Shown here in pieces: positions 34,076 through 42,575 of a DNA stretch of 64,000 nt; the first letter of the stretch is position 1; the number at the start of each line of letters is the position of its first letter. The translations under genes were made by a program, and so were the position numbers. The notes below the pieces were generated by a model, which was not told the origin of the DNA, ran no database searches, and saw only the letters and a program-made list of their open reading frames with translations. Where the stretch lies: positions 58,477 to 122,476 of the forward strand of contig NZ_FOMS01000014.1 in NCBI RefSeq assembly GCF_900112685.1, given 5' to 3'. This DNA comes from Roseivivax sediminis (GTDB taxonomy: Bacteria > Pseudomonadota > Alphaproteobacteria > Rhodobacterales > Rhodobacteraceae).

Positions 34076-34179
34076 TGTCAGTTCAACGCCGTTAGAGTGT
34101 TTCACTTGCGCTTTGACTCGGAAGCGGATTCATGCTGGCTGCCGCGAGAAGGTTAGCATTTATGGTTCGAGCCTATAGC

Positions 34180-34264
34180 GCGACAATTTGGATGAGACGC
34201 GCGCGTCGATCTGGATGAGATTCTACGTCGCGACCTCTGTGACGGTATCATCCTGATTGTCGCG
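34180..34264. mobile_element. IS21-like terminal repeats, remnant
   Basis: Two direct copies of a GCGACAATTTGGATGAGA-type motif (34180-34197; diverged copy 34203-34220) and one inverted copy ending 34264 (TATCATCCTGATTGTCGCG). Repeated GCGACA...GGATGA blocks are typical of IS21-family ends. No istA or istB sequence is present, so only the ends remain. Confidence 0.45.
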
Positions 34265-34299
34265 CGGCACGAGCCTGTTCTGATGACTTGCGTAGCTGT

Positions 34300-34830
34300 G
34301 TAGTGACTGCGGTCGAGGGGGATGAGCTGCCGAGCGGCGGCCACCCTGTTCGGTGTGGCGGCGTCCTCTGCAGTGAGGTGGACGCAGCGCTTCCGGCGGA
34401 CGGGGTCGGTCTCACCTGCGCTCCGCGCGGAGGCTGATCGCTCTAGGCTGGCACGCGTCGTGCCTGGTTGCTGGCGTGGATCACGGCCGAGTCGCACGTC
34501 ACGCCGCGCCGCGAGGGCCAGACGCAAAAGAAGACCTGCGCGCCGCGGAACTGAGCCGCGCTGACGTCACCCGCAGGCGGAGCTCCTGGCGGCGATGGCT
34601 GGTCTGGCTCGATCCCACAGGCCTGGTCTTCGTGGACGAGAGCTGAATCAAGACCAACATGGCGCCGTTGCGTGGCTGGGAACCGAAGGGTGGGCAGGTC
34701 AGGGACACCGGAATTGCTATGACTGGGTCTCGGCTGGTTGCTCGATGGCAAGGCCAGCGCACGCTTGCGATAATTTCAGCACATACTTGGCCCGGAGTAG
34801 TGGACGGAGGTCGCAATAGCCGGTACGGCA
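34300..34830 (+). mobile_element. degenerate IS630-family transposase
   Basis: Remnant reading in several frames: VTAVEG, frameshift, then MSCRAAATLFGVAASSAVRW and TQRFRRTGSVSP (helix-turn-helix), later RRRSSWRRWLVWLDPTGLVF with VDES, an in-frame TGA, IKTNMAPLRGWEPKGGQV and further blocks. The order and motifs (FVDE, TNMAPLRGW) fit IS630-type transposases; at least two frameshifts and a stop show it is dead. It lies directly upstream of the Wzc-like gene promoter. Confidence 0.68.
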
Positions 34831-34876
34831 GACATTGGCGTTAGGCTACGTGGTTCAGCTTGGCGCAACAGCGTCG

Positions 34877-34906
34877 TTCCACAGCTTCCGGATACTTTTG
34901 TATAAT
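34877..34906 (+). promoter_or_regulatory. possible sigma-70 promoter for the Wzc-like gene
   Basis: TATAAT at 34901-34906 with TTCCAC 18 bases upstream (34877-34882). A start point near 34913 would give a 34-base leader before the chosen ATG. A perfect -10 box is rare in this GC-rich window; the -35 box is weak. Confidence 0.45.
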
Positions 34907-34946
34907 GACGAGAACATTCCAGCCGGTTTCTACACTAAGATCTAGT

Positions 34947-37055
34947 ATGGCTGCGGCACAGTCCGATATATCCGGCGAAGATGATGTGATTGATCTTGGA
35001 GCGATCCTAGGAACTCTCTGGCGCGGCAAGCTTCTCATTGTTCTCACGATGATCGCGGCGGTACTTTTAGGGGGATATTACGCCTACATTGTGGCGACGC
35101 CCTTGTTCCGCTCGACAGCCACGGTTGTACTGGAGACTCAGCAGGAACAGATCGTTGATTTTGAAAGCGTGGTCGGTGGTATGTCGGCTGACTCGACGGT
35201 GATCAACACCGAAGTCGAAATCCTGAGAAGCCGTGCCCTGATGGGACAAGTGGTCGATGAGTTGAACCTCATGGACGATCCTGAATTTAATATGTCTCTG
35301 CAGCCAGCCGGGGTCGTTGATTGGCTCACATCAAGCATAAAGGTTCTTTTGGGGACAGCGGGGGCTGATCCTGTTTCGGGAGAGGCCACGGACAACCAGC
35401 AGCGAAACGCCACGATCAGTACGCTGCAGAAGGCCGTAAGCGTGCGCAACGTGCCACAGACCTACGTCTTCGAGGTCACGGCCGAGACAGCCAATTCGAG
35501 AAAGTCGGCTCGTATTTCGAACACGCTTGTGGAACTCTACATCAGCGACCAACTCGACGCGAAGTTCGAGGCCACCGAGAGTGCCACAGCATGGCTCTCG
35601 GATCGGGTGGCCGAGCTGCAGACCGAACTCGAGACCGCCGAGCAGGAGGTCAAGAACTTCCGCGCGGATATCGAGCTTATCAGTCCAGAAAGTTTGGCGG
35701 CGCTGGAACGCCAGCTCAAGGAGCTGCGCGACCGAACGACAAATCTACGCGCCGCACAGACCGAGGAACAAACGCGACTGGAGGCGTTGCGTGCGGCAGA
35801 GACCCCGGAAGAGCAGGCCGCCGCCGCTGGGGACCGGACTCTGAATTCGCTGTTGGGGCAACTTGATGAACCCGGTCGCACCGAGACGTTCGAGGCTCGT
35901 TTCGAGCAAATCGAAGCCCGCGCCGATGCTGATGTGCAGCGCAACGCCCGGCAGATAGAGACCCTCGAAGCCTCGCAGGAAAATCTCGAGACGCAGATCG
36001 CGCAGCAGAACGAGGACCTAATTACGCTGCAGCAGTTGACTCGCGAGGCGGAGGCGAGCCGGCTTCTCTATGAGTACTTCTTGTCGCGCTTGAAAGAGAC
36101 TTCGGTCCAGCAGGGCATCCAAAAATCCGATAGCCGGACACTCTCCGAAGCGGTTGTGCCGGCCTCTGCATCGTCTCCCAGAAAATTTCTTGCTCTAGGT
36201 ACAAGCGGCATGCTCGGCTTGCTGATCGGTGCCGCGCTCGTTCTGCTGTTGGAGGTGCGCCGTAATACGTTCCGCGATGCGACTGGTACCGAGAGGGTGA
36301 CCGGCTACCCCGTTATGGGGCAGATTCCGCTCTTCCCGGCAAAAGAGCGCAAGAAAGCGGTGGCCTACATTACCGAGAAACCGACCTCCGCCGCGGCGGA
36401 AGCGCTGCGTAATCTGAGGACATCGCTGCTTTTGTCCAACGTCGACAAGCCGCCCCAGGTGGTTCTTGTCAGCTCTTCGATACCCGGGGAAGGCAAGACT
36501 ACGCTTGCCATGACGTTGGCTAAGAACTTTACTGGCATGGACAAGCGCGTCTTGCTGATCGAGGGTGACATTCGTCGGCGTACGTTCGAACAATATATTG
36601 ATGCTCGGAAAAGCGGCAGTCTAGTTTCGGTCATCTCCGGAGAGACCGGAATCGAGGACGCGATTGTCCACGATGAGGCGACCGGCCTCGAAGTTCTCAT
36701 GGCCGAGAAGAGCCCGGTGAATGCGGCGGACCTCTTTTCTTCGCAGCGCTTTGCGGACTTTCTGGTGGAGGCACGCAAGCACTACGATCACATCATCATT
36801 GATACACCCCCGGTCTTGGTAGTGCCGGATGCCCGAGTGATTGCACAGGTCACGGATGCCGTGCTGTTCGTCATCCGCTGGGATCACACCTCTCGGGCTC
36901 AAGTGAACGAGGCACTGCAGATGTTTGAGAGCGTGAACCATCCGGTGACCGGGGTGGTGCTCAACCAGATCAGCGCGCAGGGGATGAAGCGCTATGGCTA
37001 TGGCGGAAAGTACGGCGCATACAGCAGCTACGGGAAGAAATACTACACTGACTGA
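34947..37055 (+). CDS. Wzc/ExoP-type polysaccharide co-polymerase and tyrosine kinase
   Basis: 702 residues from the chosen ATG (MAAAQSDISGEDDVIDLGAI); ATGs further upstream overlap the -10 box. Order: Wzz-like chain-length domain with a first membrane segment near residue 35, a long coiled coil (about 200-400, rich in Glu/Gln/Arg), second membrane segment, then a BY-kinase domain with Walker A SSIPGEGKTTLAMTLA, A' VLLIEGDIRR and Walker B HIIIDTPPVLVVPD. The tail is a tyrosine cluster (RYGYGGKYGAYSSYGKKYY) for autophosphorylation. It controls chain length and export of the polysaccharide together with the Wza-like protein encoded at 55-56 kb. Confidence 0.9.
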   Translation: MAAAQSDISGEDDVIDLGAILGTLWRGKLLIVLTMIAAVLLGGYYAYIVATPLFRSTATVVLETQQEQIVDFESVVGGMSADSTVINTEVEILRSRALMGQVVDELNLMDDPEFNMSLQPAGVVDWLTSSIKVLLGTAGADPVSGEATDNQQRNATISTLQKAVSVRNVPQTYVFEVTAETANSRKSARISNTLVELYISDQLDAKFEATESATAWLSDRVAELQTELETAEQEVKNFRADIELISPESLAALERQLKELRDRTTNLRAAQTEEQTRLEALRAAETPEEQAAAAGDRTLNSLLGQLDEPGRTETFEARFEQIEARADADVQRNARQIETLEASQENLETQIAQQNEDLITLQQLTREAEASRLLYEYFLSRLKETSVQQGIQKSDSRTLSEAVVPASASSPRKFLALGTSGMLGLLIGAALVLLLEVRRNTFRDATGTERVTGYPVMGQIPLFPAKERKKAVAYITEKPTSAAAEALRNLRTSLLLSNVDKPPQVVLVSSSIPGEGKTTLAMTLAKNFTGMDKRVLLIEGDIRRRTFEQYIDARKSGSLVSVISGETGIEDAIVHDEATGLEVLMAEKSPVNAADLFSSQRFADFLVEARKHYDHIIIDTPPVLVVPDARVIAQVTDAVLFVIRWDHTSRAQVNEALQMFESVNHPVTGVVLNQISAQGMKRYGYGGKYGAYSSYGKKYYTD

Positions 37056-37056
37056 C

Positions 37057-37268
37057 GTGTATCGAGCTAGGTGTTCTGCGGATCGCAGCCCCTCATCTGT
37101 CAAGACGACGGACTTGGCCCGCTTGACCGGATCGTGGATCAGGCCCTTCCGGTGCAGCCTGTCCAGCGTGGACCAATCCAAGCCCTTCCATGCACGGCGC
37201 TCTTCATGCAGCGTCAACCAGAGCAGGCCGAGCACCGCTTCGTCAATTTTGTCTTCGTCGATCTGCAT
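37057..37268 (-). pseudogene. DUF6429-type protein, 3' end lost
   Basis: Minus strand: MQIDEDKIDEAVLGLLWLTL, HEERRAWKGLDWSTLDRLH and KGLIHDPVKRAKSVVLTDEG match the small DUF6429 family (about 75-80 residues). The conserved part ends at about residue 66 and the frame then continues into antisense of the Wzc gene instead of stopping, so the C-terminus has been replaced. Genes of this family often accompany IS elements. It converges on the Wzc gene with no spacer. Confidence 0.55.
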
Positions 37269-37323
37269 CCTTCGAGATATACCACATCAGGAAGCCAAAG
37301 CGCCCGCGTTCCTCGCCGGATGG

Positions 37324-37557
37324 TTACCTTCGGCAGCGGATCCGGAGATCTTGCTCGAGGCGCGATTCGAGGTGGATGGCGTGACGAGTTCTTCGATCCC
37401 CGTGAGCGATGCGGCGGCGGCCCGGCCGGTGCTGGAACTGCGCCACGAGACCAGCTCCGGCGTTGCTAACATCCGCTGTGCCGGTCTGCGGGCCAAACCG
37501 GTCTGCGCCGAATGGGCCCGCGAACGCCAGGCCCGCATGGTGCAGGCATACCTCTGA
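37324..37557 (+). pseudogene. C-terminal stub of an unidentified protein
   Basis: Open frame with clear G/C third-position bias: DPEILLEARFEVDGVTSSSI, AAAARPVLELRHETSSGVA, VCAEWARERQARMVQAYL. No ribosome site or start in front, and a strong terminator 25 bases behind it, so it looks like the 3' end of a gene whose 5' part was lost when the DUF6429 segment arrived. Not recognised; polysaccharide-related function is only suggested by position. Confidence 0.35.
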
Positions 37558-37582
37558 ACCGATCTTCTCCTGATGGAAGGCA

Positions 37583-37609
37583 AAACGCTCCGCGGTCCGC
37601 GGGGCGTTT
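37583..37609 (+). terminator. rho-independent terminator
   Basis: AAACGCTCCGCGG, three-base loop region, CCGCGGGGCGTTT: a near-perfect stem that ends in TTTC. It separates the upstream stub from the rml operon promoter region. Confidence 0.65.
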
Positions 37610-37868
37610 CGCGTTGGTGGGGGCGGGCTCTGCCAAAGGGCGCGGAATGCCCAGATTCCCTGCAATCGACCGGCAAGTGGCCACCCCGGAGGCAGTGCAA
37701 CGGGGATAGATATGGACACCATCTGGGTGCCTGATACATGTGCATTTGTGCAAAGGGTTGCAAAAGTTATGCAAATGTCTGTTTGAAAAGCACTGTACAC
37801 GGTGCCGTTGATTGCCTGTGGCGCGGTGCCCGTTCTGCATTGAACCAAAGTTATTGAGAAGGCTGCTC

Positions 37869-38429
37869 ATGAAGATTGAAGAAACACCCATTCCCGGTTT
37901 GCTGGTATTGGAACCAAAGCGGTTCGGCGATGCGCGGGGGTTCTTCAGCGAAAGCTGGAACCAGGCGACGCTGGAAGCAGCTGGCATCACCTATGATTTC
38001 GTGCAGGACAACCATTCCATGAGCGCCACTGTCGGGACCCTGCGCGGCCTGCACATGCAGACTCCGCCACATGCCCAGACCAAGCTGGTGCGCTGCGGGC
38101 GGGGCCGGCTGTTCGACGTGGCCGTCGACATCCGCAAGGGGTCGCCCACCTACGGTAAGTGGTTCGGGGTGGAGCTGAGCTTTGGCAACGGCAAGCAGCT
38201 GATGATCCCGACGGGATTCTTGCATGGCTTTATCACGCGCGAGGTCGACACAGAGATCTGCTACAAGTGTACGGACACCTATGCACCGGACTGCGACCGC
38301 AGCGTGCGTTTCGACGATCCCGAGATCGGCATCGACTGGGGGCTGGAAACCAATCCCGTGCTTTCGAGCAAGGATGAGGCTGCGCCGCTGCTGGCTGAGA
38401 TCAACAACCCCTTTACCTTCGAGGGCTGA
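37869..38429 (+). CDS. rmlC: dTDP-4-dehydrorhamnose 3,5-epimerase
   Basis: 186 residues, start MKIEETPIPGLLVLEPKRFG. Cupin core with the family pattern DARGFFSESWNQ near residue 22, active-site region NHSMSATVGTLRGLHMQ (catalytic His), TKLVRCGRGRLFDVAVDIRK and FLHGFITREVDTEICYKCTD (Tyr/Asp side). It epimerises C3 and C5 of the RmlB product. Three bases before rmlB, same strand. Confidence 0.94.
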   Translation: MKIEETPIPGLLVLEPKRFGDARGFFSESWNQATLEAAGITYDFVQDNHSMSATVGTLRGLHMQTPPHAQTKLVRCGRGRLFDVAVDIRKGSPTYGKWFGVELSFGNGKQLMIPTGFLHGFITREVDTEICYKCTDTYAPDCDRSVRFDDPEIGIDWGLETNPVLSSKDEAAPLLAEINNPFTFEG

Positions 38430-38432
38430 GCC

Positions 38433-39476
38433 ATGAAAATTCTCGTAACCGGGGGCGCGGGCTTCATCGGCTCTGCAGTGGTGCGCCAAGCGATTGCCGC
38501 GGGCCATAGCGTGGTGAACCTTGATGCGCTGACCTATTCCGCCTGTCTCGAAAACGTGGCCTCGGTGGCGGACAGCCCGAACTACGCCTTCGTGCAGGCC
38601 GACCTGCGCGATCGCGCAGCATTGGACAAGGTGTTTGCCGAGCACACGCCCGAGGCGGTGATGCATCTGGCCGCGGAATCTCACGTCGACCGCTCCATCG
38701 ACGGTCCGGGCGATTTCATCGAGACCAACATCCTCGGCACCTACAACCTGCTGGAAGCCACGCGCAGCTTTTGGGTGGCGAAAGACAAGCCCGAGAGCTT
38801 CCGCTTTCATCACATCTCCACCGATGAGGTCTTCGGCTCGCTGGGACCGACTGGCCAGTTCACCGAAACGACGCCCTACGATCCGCGCTCACCCTATTCG
38901 GCGTCGAAGGCGTCGTCGGACCATCTCGTGCGGGCATGGCATCACACCTACGGGCTGCCGATCGTGCTAACCAACTGCTCGAACAACTACGGGCCCTATC
39001 ACTTCCCGGAAAAGCTAATCCCGGTGATCATCCTGAATGCGCTGGCCGGCAAGCCGCTGCCGATCTACGGCGACGGGTCGAACATCCGCGATTGGCTGTA
39101 TGTCGAAGATCACGCTGATGCGCTGCTAACCGTGCTGGCCAAGGGTCGCAACGGCGAGTGCTACAACATCGGCGGCGAGAACGAGAAGACCAACCTCGAA
39201 CTGGTGAAGACGCTCTGCGCCGTTCTCGACGACAAGCGCTCGAAAAACGAGGGCAGCTACGCCGATCAGATCACCTTTGTGGCCGACCGTCCGGGCCATG
39301 ACGCGCGCTACGCCATCGATCCCACGCGGATGCAGACCGAACTGGGCTGGCGTCCCTCTGTTACCGTCGAAGAAGGGCTGGAAAAAACTGTCGACTGGTA
39401 TCTCAATAACGCCGACTGGTGGCAGCCGCTGCTGGGCCGCGCCGGTGTCGGTGAACGTCTGGGAACAAAAGCATGA
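38433..39476 (+). CDS. rmlB: dTDP-glucose 4,6-dehydratase
   Basis: 347 residues. NAD site [17 protein letters not shown] at the N-terminus, catalytic Asp/Glu in [12 protein letters not shown], and [20 protein letters not shown] with the Tyr/Lys pair; [20 protein letters not shown] is diagnostic for RmlB. Makes dTDP-4-keto-6-deoxyglucose. It overlaps the rmlD start by four bases (ATGA), showing that rmlD once followed in the same operon. Confidence 0.95.
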   Translation: MKILVTGGAGFIGSAVVRQAIAAGHSVVNLDALTYSACLENVASVADSPNYAFVQADLRDRAALDKVFAEHTPEAVMHLAAESHVDRSIDGPGDFIETNILGTYNLLEATRSFWVAKDKPESFRFHHISTDEVFGSLGPTGQFTETTPYDPRSPYSASKASSDHLVRAWHHTYGLPIVLTNCSNNYGPYHFPEKLIPVIILNALAGKPLPIYGDGSNIRDWLYVEDHADALLTVLAKGRNGECYNIGGENEKTNLELVKTLCAVLDDKRSKNEGSYADQITFVADRPGHDARYAIDPTRMQTELGWRPSVTVEEGLEKTVDWYLNNADWWQPLLGRAGVGERLGTKA

Positions 39477-39642
39477 AGGCGCTGATCTGCGGCAAGACCG
39501 GCCAGGTAGCCACCGAGCTCGCCCACTAGCTCCCCGAGGGCGTGGAGGCGGTGTTCCTCTCGCGCGCGGATGCCGATCAGACCGACCCCAAAGCCTGCGC
39601 CGCTCTCGTGGCGCAGCACGCGCCGGAGGTGGTGATCAACGG
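39473..39642 (+). pseudogene. rmlD: dTDP-4-dehydrorhamnose reductase, 5' remnant
   Basis: Starts inside the rmlB end: [18 protein letters not shown], the RmlD nucleotide-binding start, then an in-frame TAG at codon 19, then LPEGVEAVFLSRADADQTD and ALVAQHAPEVVIN. Homology stops at the IS66-type end (GTAACCGGCCGG). Only about 56 of roughly 290 codons remain. The TAG lies upstream of the insertion, so the gene has two independent lesions. Confidence 0.85.
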
Positions 39643-40122
39643 TAACCGGCCGGTAAGGACCGCAGCTCAGGCGACGGCCTTTGCCTCCTGATCCAGCGGC
39701 ACCCATTTCCACGGCAGCAGCTCATCGAGGCGGTTGATCTTGTGGTCGCCGATGCGGGACAGGATGTCGGTCAGGTAGGCTTCGGGGTCGTGGCCGCTGA
39801 GCTTCGCGCTTTCGATGATCGTCATGGCCTCCGCGAGGGGCTCGCCCCCGGCATCGGCCCCGGCGAAGAGCCAGTTCTTCCGGCCAATCACCACGGGCTT
39901 GATCGCGCGCTCGGCCGGGTCGTTGTCGATGGCCACGCGGCCGCCCTCCAGGAAGAGCGTGAAGGAGGGCCAGCGGCGGAGCGCGTAGCGGAAGGCCTTG
40001 GCCAGTGCGCTCTTGCCGGAGACACGGCCGAGCTGGGTCTCCGCCCACACCTTGAAGTCCTCCGCCAGCGGGCGTGCCTGACGCTCCGCCGCTCTTCGGC
40101 GGAGCAGCCGGTGATCTCGCGC
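39643..40122 (-). mobile_element. IS66-family element, truncated (transposase C-terminus)
   Basis: The left end begins GTAACCGGCCGGTAAGG directly in rmlD sequence. The minus strand then encodes the last 130-odd residues of an IS66 Tnp[61 protein letters not shown] and INRLDELLPWKW. The catalytic region upstream is missing because an IS3-family element starts at 40123; the other IS66 end is gone too. Confidence 0.85.
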
Positions 40123-40149
40123 TTGACCTGCCCCCCTTGGGTCCCTCGT

Positions 40150-41039
40150 TCATAGCGAGAGTCTGCGGGTTTGAGATTGGTAGTCTGAGCGGTCGTTCTG
40201 GGCAAGCGCGCCGGGCGCGGAGCCCTCAAATTGCTCAAGCGTCCGGCGCGCTTTGAGCGGCGTCTTGTTTCCCAGAGACGAGTGCGGTCTGACGGCGTTG
40301 TAATCGTAGCGCCAGAGCGCCAGCTTCCGGCGGCGTCGTCCAGGGTATCGAAGATCTCCTCGTTCAAGAGCTCGTCGCGCAGGCTGCCATTGAAGCTTTC
40401 GATGAAGGCGTTCTGCTGCGGCTTGCCCGGGTCGATGTAATGCCAGGGCACCCCGTTCTTGTCGGCCCACTTCAAGATGGCGCGGCTGGTGAACTCGATG
40501 CCGTTGTCGCTGACGATGCAAGCGGGCTTTCCGTAGATCCGCACCAGCGCATCCAGCTCGCGGGCGACACGAGCGCCCGAGATGCTGGTGTCAGCAGTCA
40601 GGCACAGGTTCTCCCGGCAGCAATCGTCGATCACCGCCAGAATGCGGAACTTGCGCGAGGCACCGAAGCTGTCCGCCAGGAAGTCGAGCGACCAGCGGGC
40701 ATTGGGATGCGCCGCCTCCGGCATCGGCGTGCGTGACCCACGGGCCCGCTTGCGCCCGCGCCTTCGCTTCACCGACAGCCCCTCCTCCCGGTAGAGCCGA
40801 TAGAGCTTCTTGTGGTTCATGAGCATGCCCTTGCGCTCGAGCAGGATACCGAGCCGGCGATAACCGAACCGGCGCCGTTTCCCGGCGATCTCCTTCATTT
40901 CCTCGCGGATCTCGGGGCAGTCCGGCGGGCGTGTGCGCCGGACCGTTTTGGGATCGACACCGACAAGCTGGCAGGCCCGGCGTTGCGAGATATCATGATC
41001 CCGCATGGCCCTGAGCGCTGCCTCTCGCCGCTTGGTCAA
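40150..41039 (-). pseudogene. IS3-family transposase OrfB, frameshifted
   Basis: Integrase-type DDE transposase: [37 protein letters not shown] (first Asp), [15 protein letters not shown] (second Asp) and [19 protein letters not shown] (Glu). Near 40340 one base is missing: the frame reads [15 protein letters not shown] where the intact family sequence would read on as [19 protein letters not shown], which is present in the neighbouring frame down to 40150. The product would lack the normal C-terminus. Confidence 0.8.
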
Positions 41040-41044
41040 TGTCG

Positions 41045-41308
41045 TCAGTTCTTTCCCAGAAGATCCTTCAGGACGACATTGTCGAGCATCGTGTCGGCCA
41101 GCAGGCGCTTGAGCTTGGCGTTCTCATCTTCCAAAGCCTTCAGCCTGGCGGCCTCGGAGACCTCCATGCCACCATACCTGGCTTTCAGCTTGTAGAACGT
41201 CGCCGGGCTGAGGCCATGCCTGCGGCACACCTCAGGTGTTGGCATGCCGGCCTCCTGCTCCTTGATCATCCCGATTATCTGCGCCTCGGTGAAACGGCTC
41301 TTCCTCAT
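41045..41308 (-). CDS. IS3-family transposase OrfA
   Basis: 87 residues with the helix-turn-helix [40 protein letters not shown] and a leucine-zipper helix ([20 protein letters not shown]). Ends six bases before the OrfB frame; the functional transposase is normally produced by a programmed frameshift between them. Confidence 0.88.
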   Translation of the reverse strand: MRKSRFTEAQIIGMIKEQEAGMPTPEVCRRHGLSPATFYKLKARYGGMEVSEAARLKALEDENAKLKRLLADTMLDNVVLKDLLGKN

Positions 41309-41449
41309 TCGTCTGCTCCTTCGCGGTTGAGCAGACTCTACATCAGACTGAGGGATCTTGCGGGGGGCAGGTCAAGACACGTCGCTAACGACGTAGTTAT
41401 GACCGTGTCTTAGCCACTCAGGCCGTCGCCGAGCAGGTGGTGCTCATCG

Positions 41450-41741
41450 GGCGGTTACGGAGATCACCTCGCTGCTGGAGATGTACCTCGACGATGGCAG
41501 TCTGGATGTGCAGCGCATGGGCCGCGGCTATGCCTGGCTGGACACCGGGACGCATGACTCGCTGCTGGATGCGGGTAACTTCGTGCGGACCCTGACGAAA
41601 CGCCAAGGGCTTCAGGCGGGCAACCCCGACGAGATCGCCTTTGAACAGGGGTGGATCAGCCGCGACCAGCTTGCGGAACGGGCAGAGCTGTTCCGCAAGA
41701 ACTTCTACGGCCAGTATCTCAAGGATCTGTTGGAGAGCTGA
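41450..41741 (+). pseudogene. rmlA: glucose-1-phosphate thymidylyltransferase, 3' remnant
   Basis: The frame begins at EITSLLEMYLDDGSLDV, then RMGRGYAWLDTGTHDSLLDA, KRQGLQAGNPDEIAFEQGWI and RKNFYGQYLKDLLES: the last third of RmlA. The nucleotide-binding first 190 residues are missing. Together with the rmlD stub this shows a deletion spanning most of rmlD and the rmlA 5' part in an rmlCBDA operon, with IS66/IS3 DNA between the stubs. The 75 bases before it are not assigned. Confidence 0.88.
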
Positions 41742-41752
41742 TCCCGGTCTGC

Positions 41753-41787
41753 CGCCCCTCCGCGCCGCCTTGCGCGCGTGGGGGGCG
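41753..41787. terminator. possible bidirectional terminator
   Basis: CGCCCCTCCGCGC, short loop, GCGCGCGTGGGGGGCG between the converging rmlA remnant and the sulfotransferase operon. GC-rich stem with one bulge; T runs are weak on both sides. Confidence 0.4.
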
Positions 41788-41794
41788 ACCCCGT

Positions 41795-42550
41795 TCAGGC
41801 GGCGGTCCGGGCTTTTTGCGCCAGCGTGTCGTGCAGCGCCTGATCCTCGGCGTAGAACTCCGCAAGAAAGGCCATGTTGGCGGCTGTGACGGTCTCAATT
41901 GCCTCCTTGACCTGCGGGTCCTTGCGGATCAGCCGACGCGAGATGCCGTCCTTGGCCGCCTTGCCCATCCGGCCCGCCACGCGCTTGATCACCGGGTGGC
42001 GCATGAAGGACATCCACCCCGGCAGGCTGCCACCGGGATTGTCCACCGGCAGGTCCGGAAAGCGGCGGGACAGGTCGCCGATCAGGATCAGGTCACGCTG
42101 CGCCTCTGGCACGTCGGCCACGAAATCCACCTGCGGGCGTAAATGAATGTGGCGGTGATCCTCGCGGGCCGCGGCACACAATGCCTCGACCGAGGTGCCC
42201 TGCATGATGCGCTGCACCGTCTTGGCGGTAACGAAGTTCTTGTCCTGTGCCGCGAAGGTGCGGATGTATTGCAGCAGCGCGCTGGAGAATCGTGGGATCG
42301 GCGGGCGGATCACGGCGGTGATCGTGTAACCCTCGCCCACCAGATCATCACCGAAAAAGGCCGCCGCCTCGGCGGGGGTGATATGCGTCAGATCGCGGGT
42401 GCGCGGCGCCGCCTCGCCGGCCGCAATCTCGCGGCGGCCCTGATAGGCGCGGGAATCCTCCCACTGGCCCGCAAAATAGGCCCTGAGCGAAGAGCCGCCG
42501 TTCTTGGGGATGTGGCAGAACACTTTGTGACGGCTGTCGGAAATGATCAT
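41795..42550 (-). CDS. sulfotransferase-family protein
   Basis: 251 residues. The start at MIISDSRHKVFCHIPKNGGS is chosen because the PAPS loop (CHIPKNGGSSLRAYF) should lie close to the N-terminus; longer frames are within the upstream gene. A 3'-phosphate region VIRPPIPRFSSALLQYIRTF follows near residue 80. Last gene of the eight-gene polysaccharide operon; likely sulfates a sugar of the repeat unit. Confidence 0.72.
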   Translation of the reverse strand: MIISDSRHKVFCHIPKNGGSSLRAYFAGQWEDSRAYQGRREIAAGEAAPRTRDLTHITPAEAAAFFGDDLVGEGYTITAVIRPPIPRFSSALLQYIRTFAAQDKNFVTAKTVQRIMQGTSVEALCAAAREDHRHIHLRPQVDFVADVPEAQRDLILIGDLSRRFPDLPVDNPGGSLPGWMSFMRHPVIKRVAGRMGKAAKDGISRRLIRKDPQVKEAIETVTAANMAFLAEFYAEDQALHDTLAQKARTAA

Positions 42551-42575
42551 CGCCGCGCTCCGTTTGTCGGCTGTC

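Larger units (their letters stand above)
40123..41375 (-). mobile_element. IS3-family insertion sequence, copy A
   Basis: About 1253 bases bounded by inverted repeats that begin TTGACCTGCCCCCC on both sides, continuing with a shared TCCCTC block. It encodes orfA and a frameshifted orfB on the minus strand. The flanks (CGC on the left, GAC on the right) do not form a target duplication, so the right-hand neighbour was probably deleted after insertion. It sits in the IS66 remnant and borders the surviving end of rmlA. Confidence 0.85.

Noticed and set aside
36621..37268. A 215-residue minus-strand protein
   Set aside because: Only the first 66 residues or so match a family (DUF6429); the rest is antisense of the Wzc gene, so the ORF is a truncated gene running into another.
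40123..41375. Target-site duplication for IS3 copy A
   Set aside because: The three and four bases on both sides do not match (CGC versus GAC), so no duplication could be claimed; deletion next to the element explains this better.
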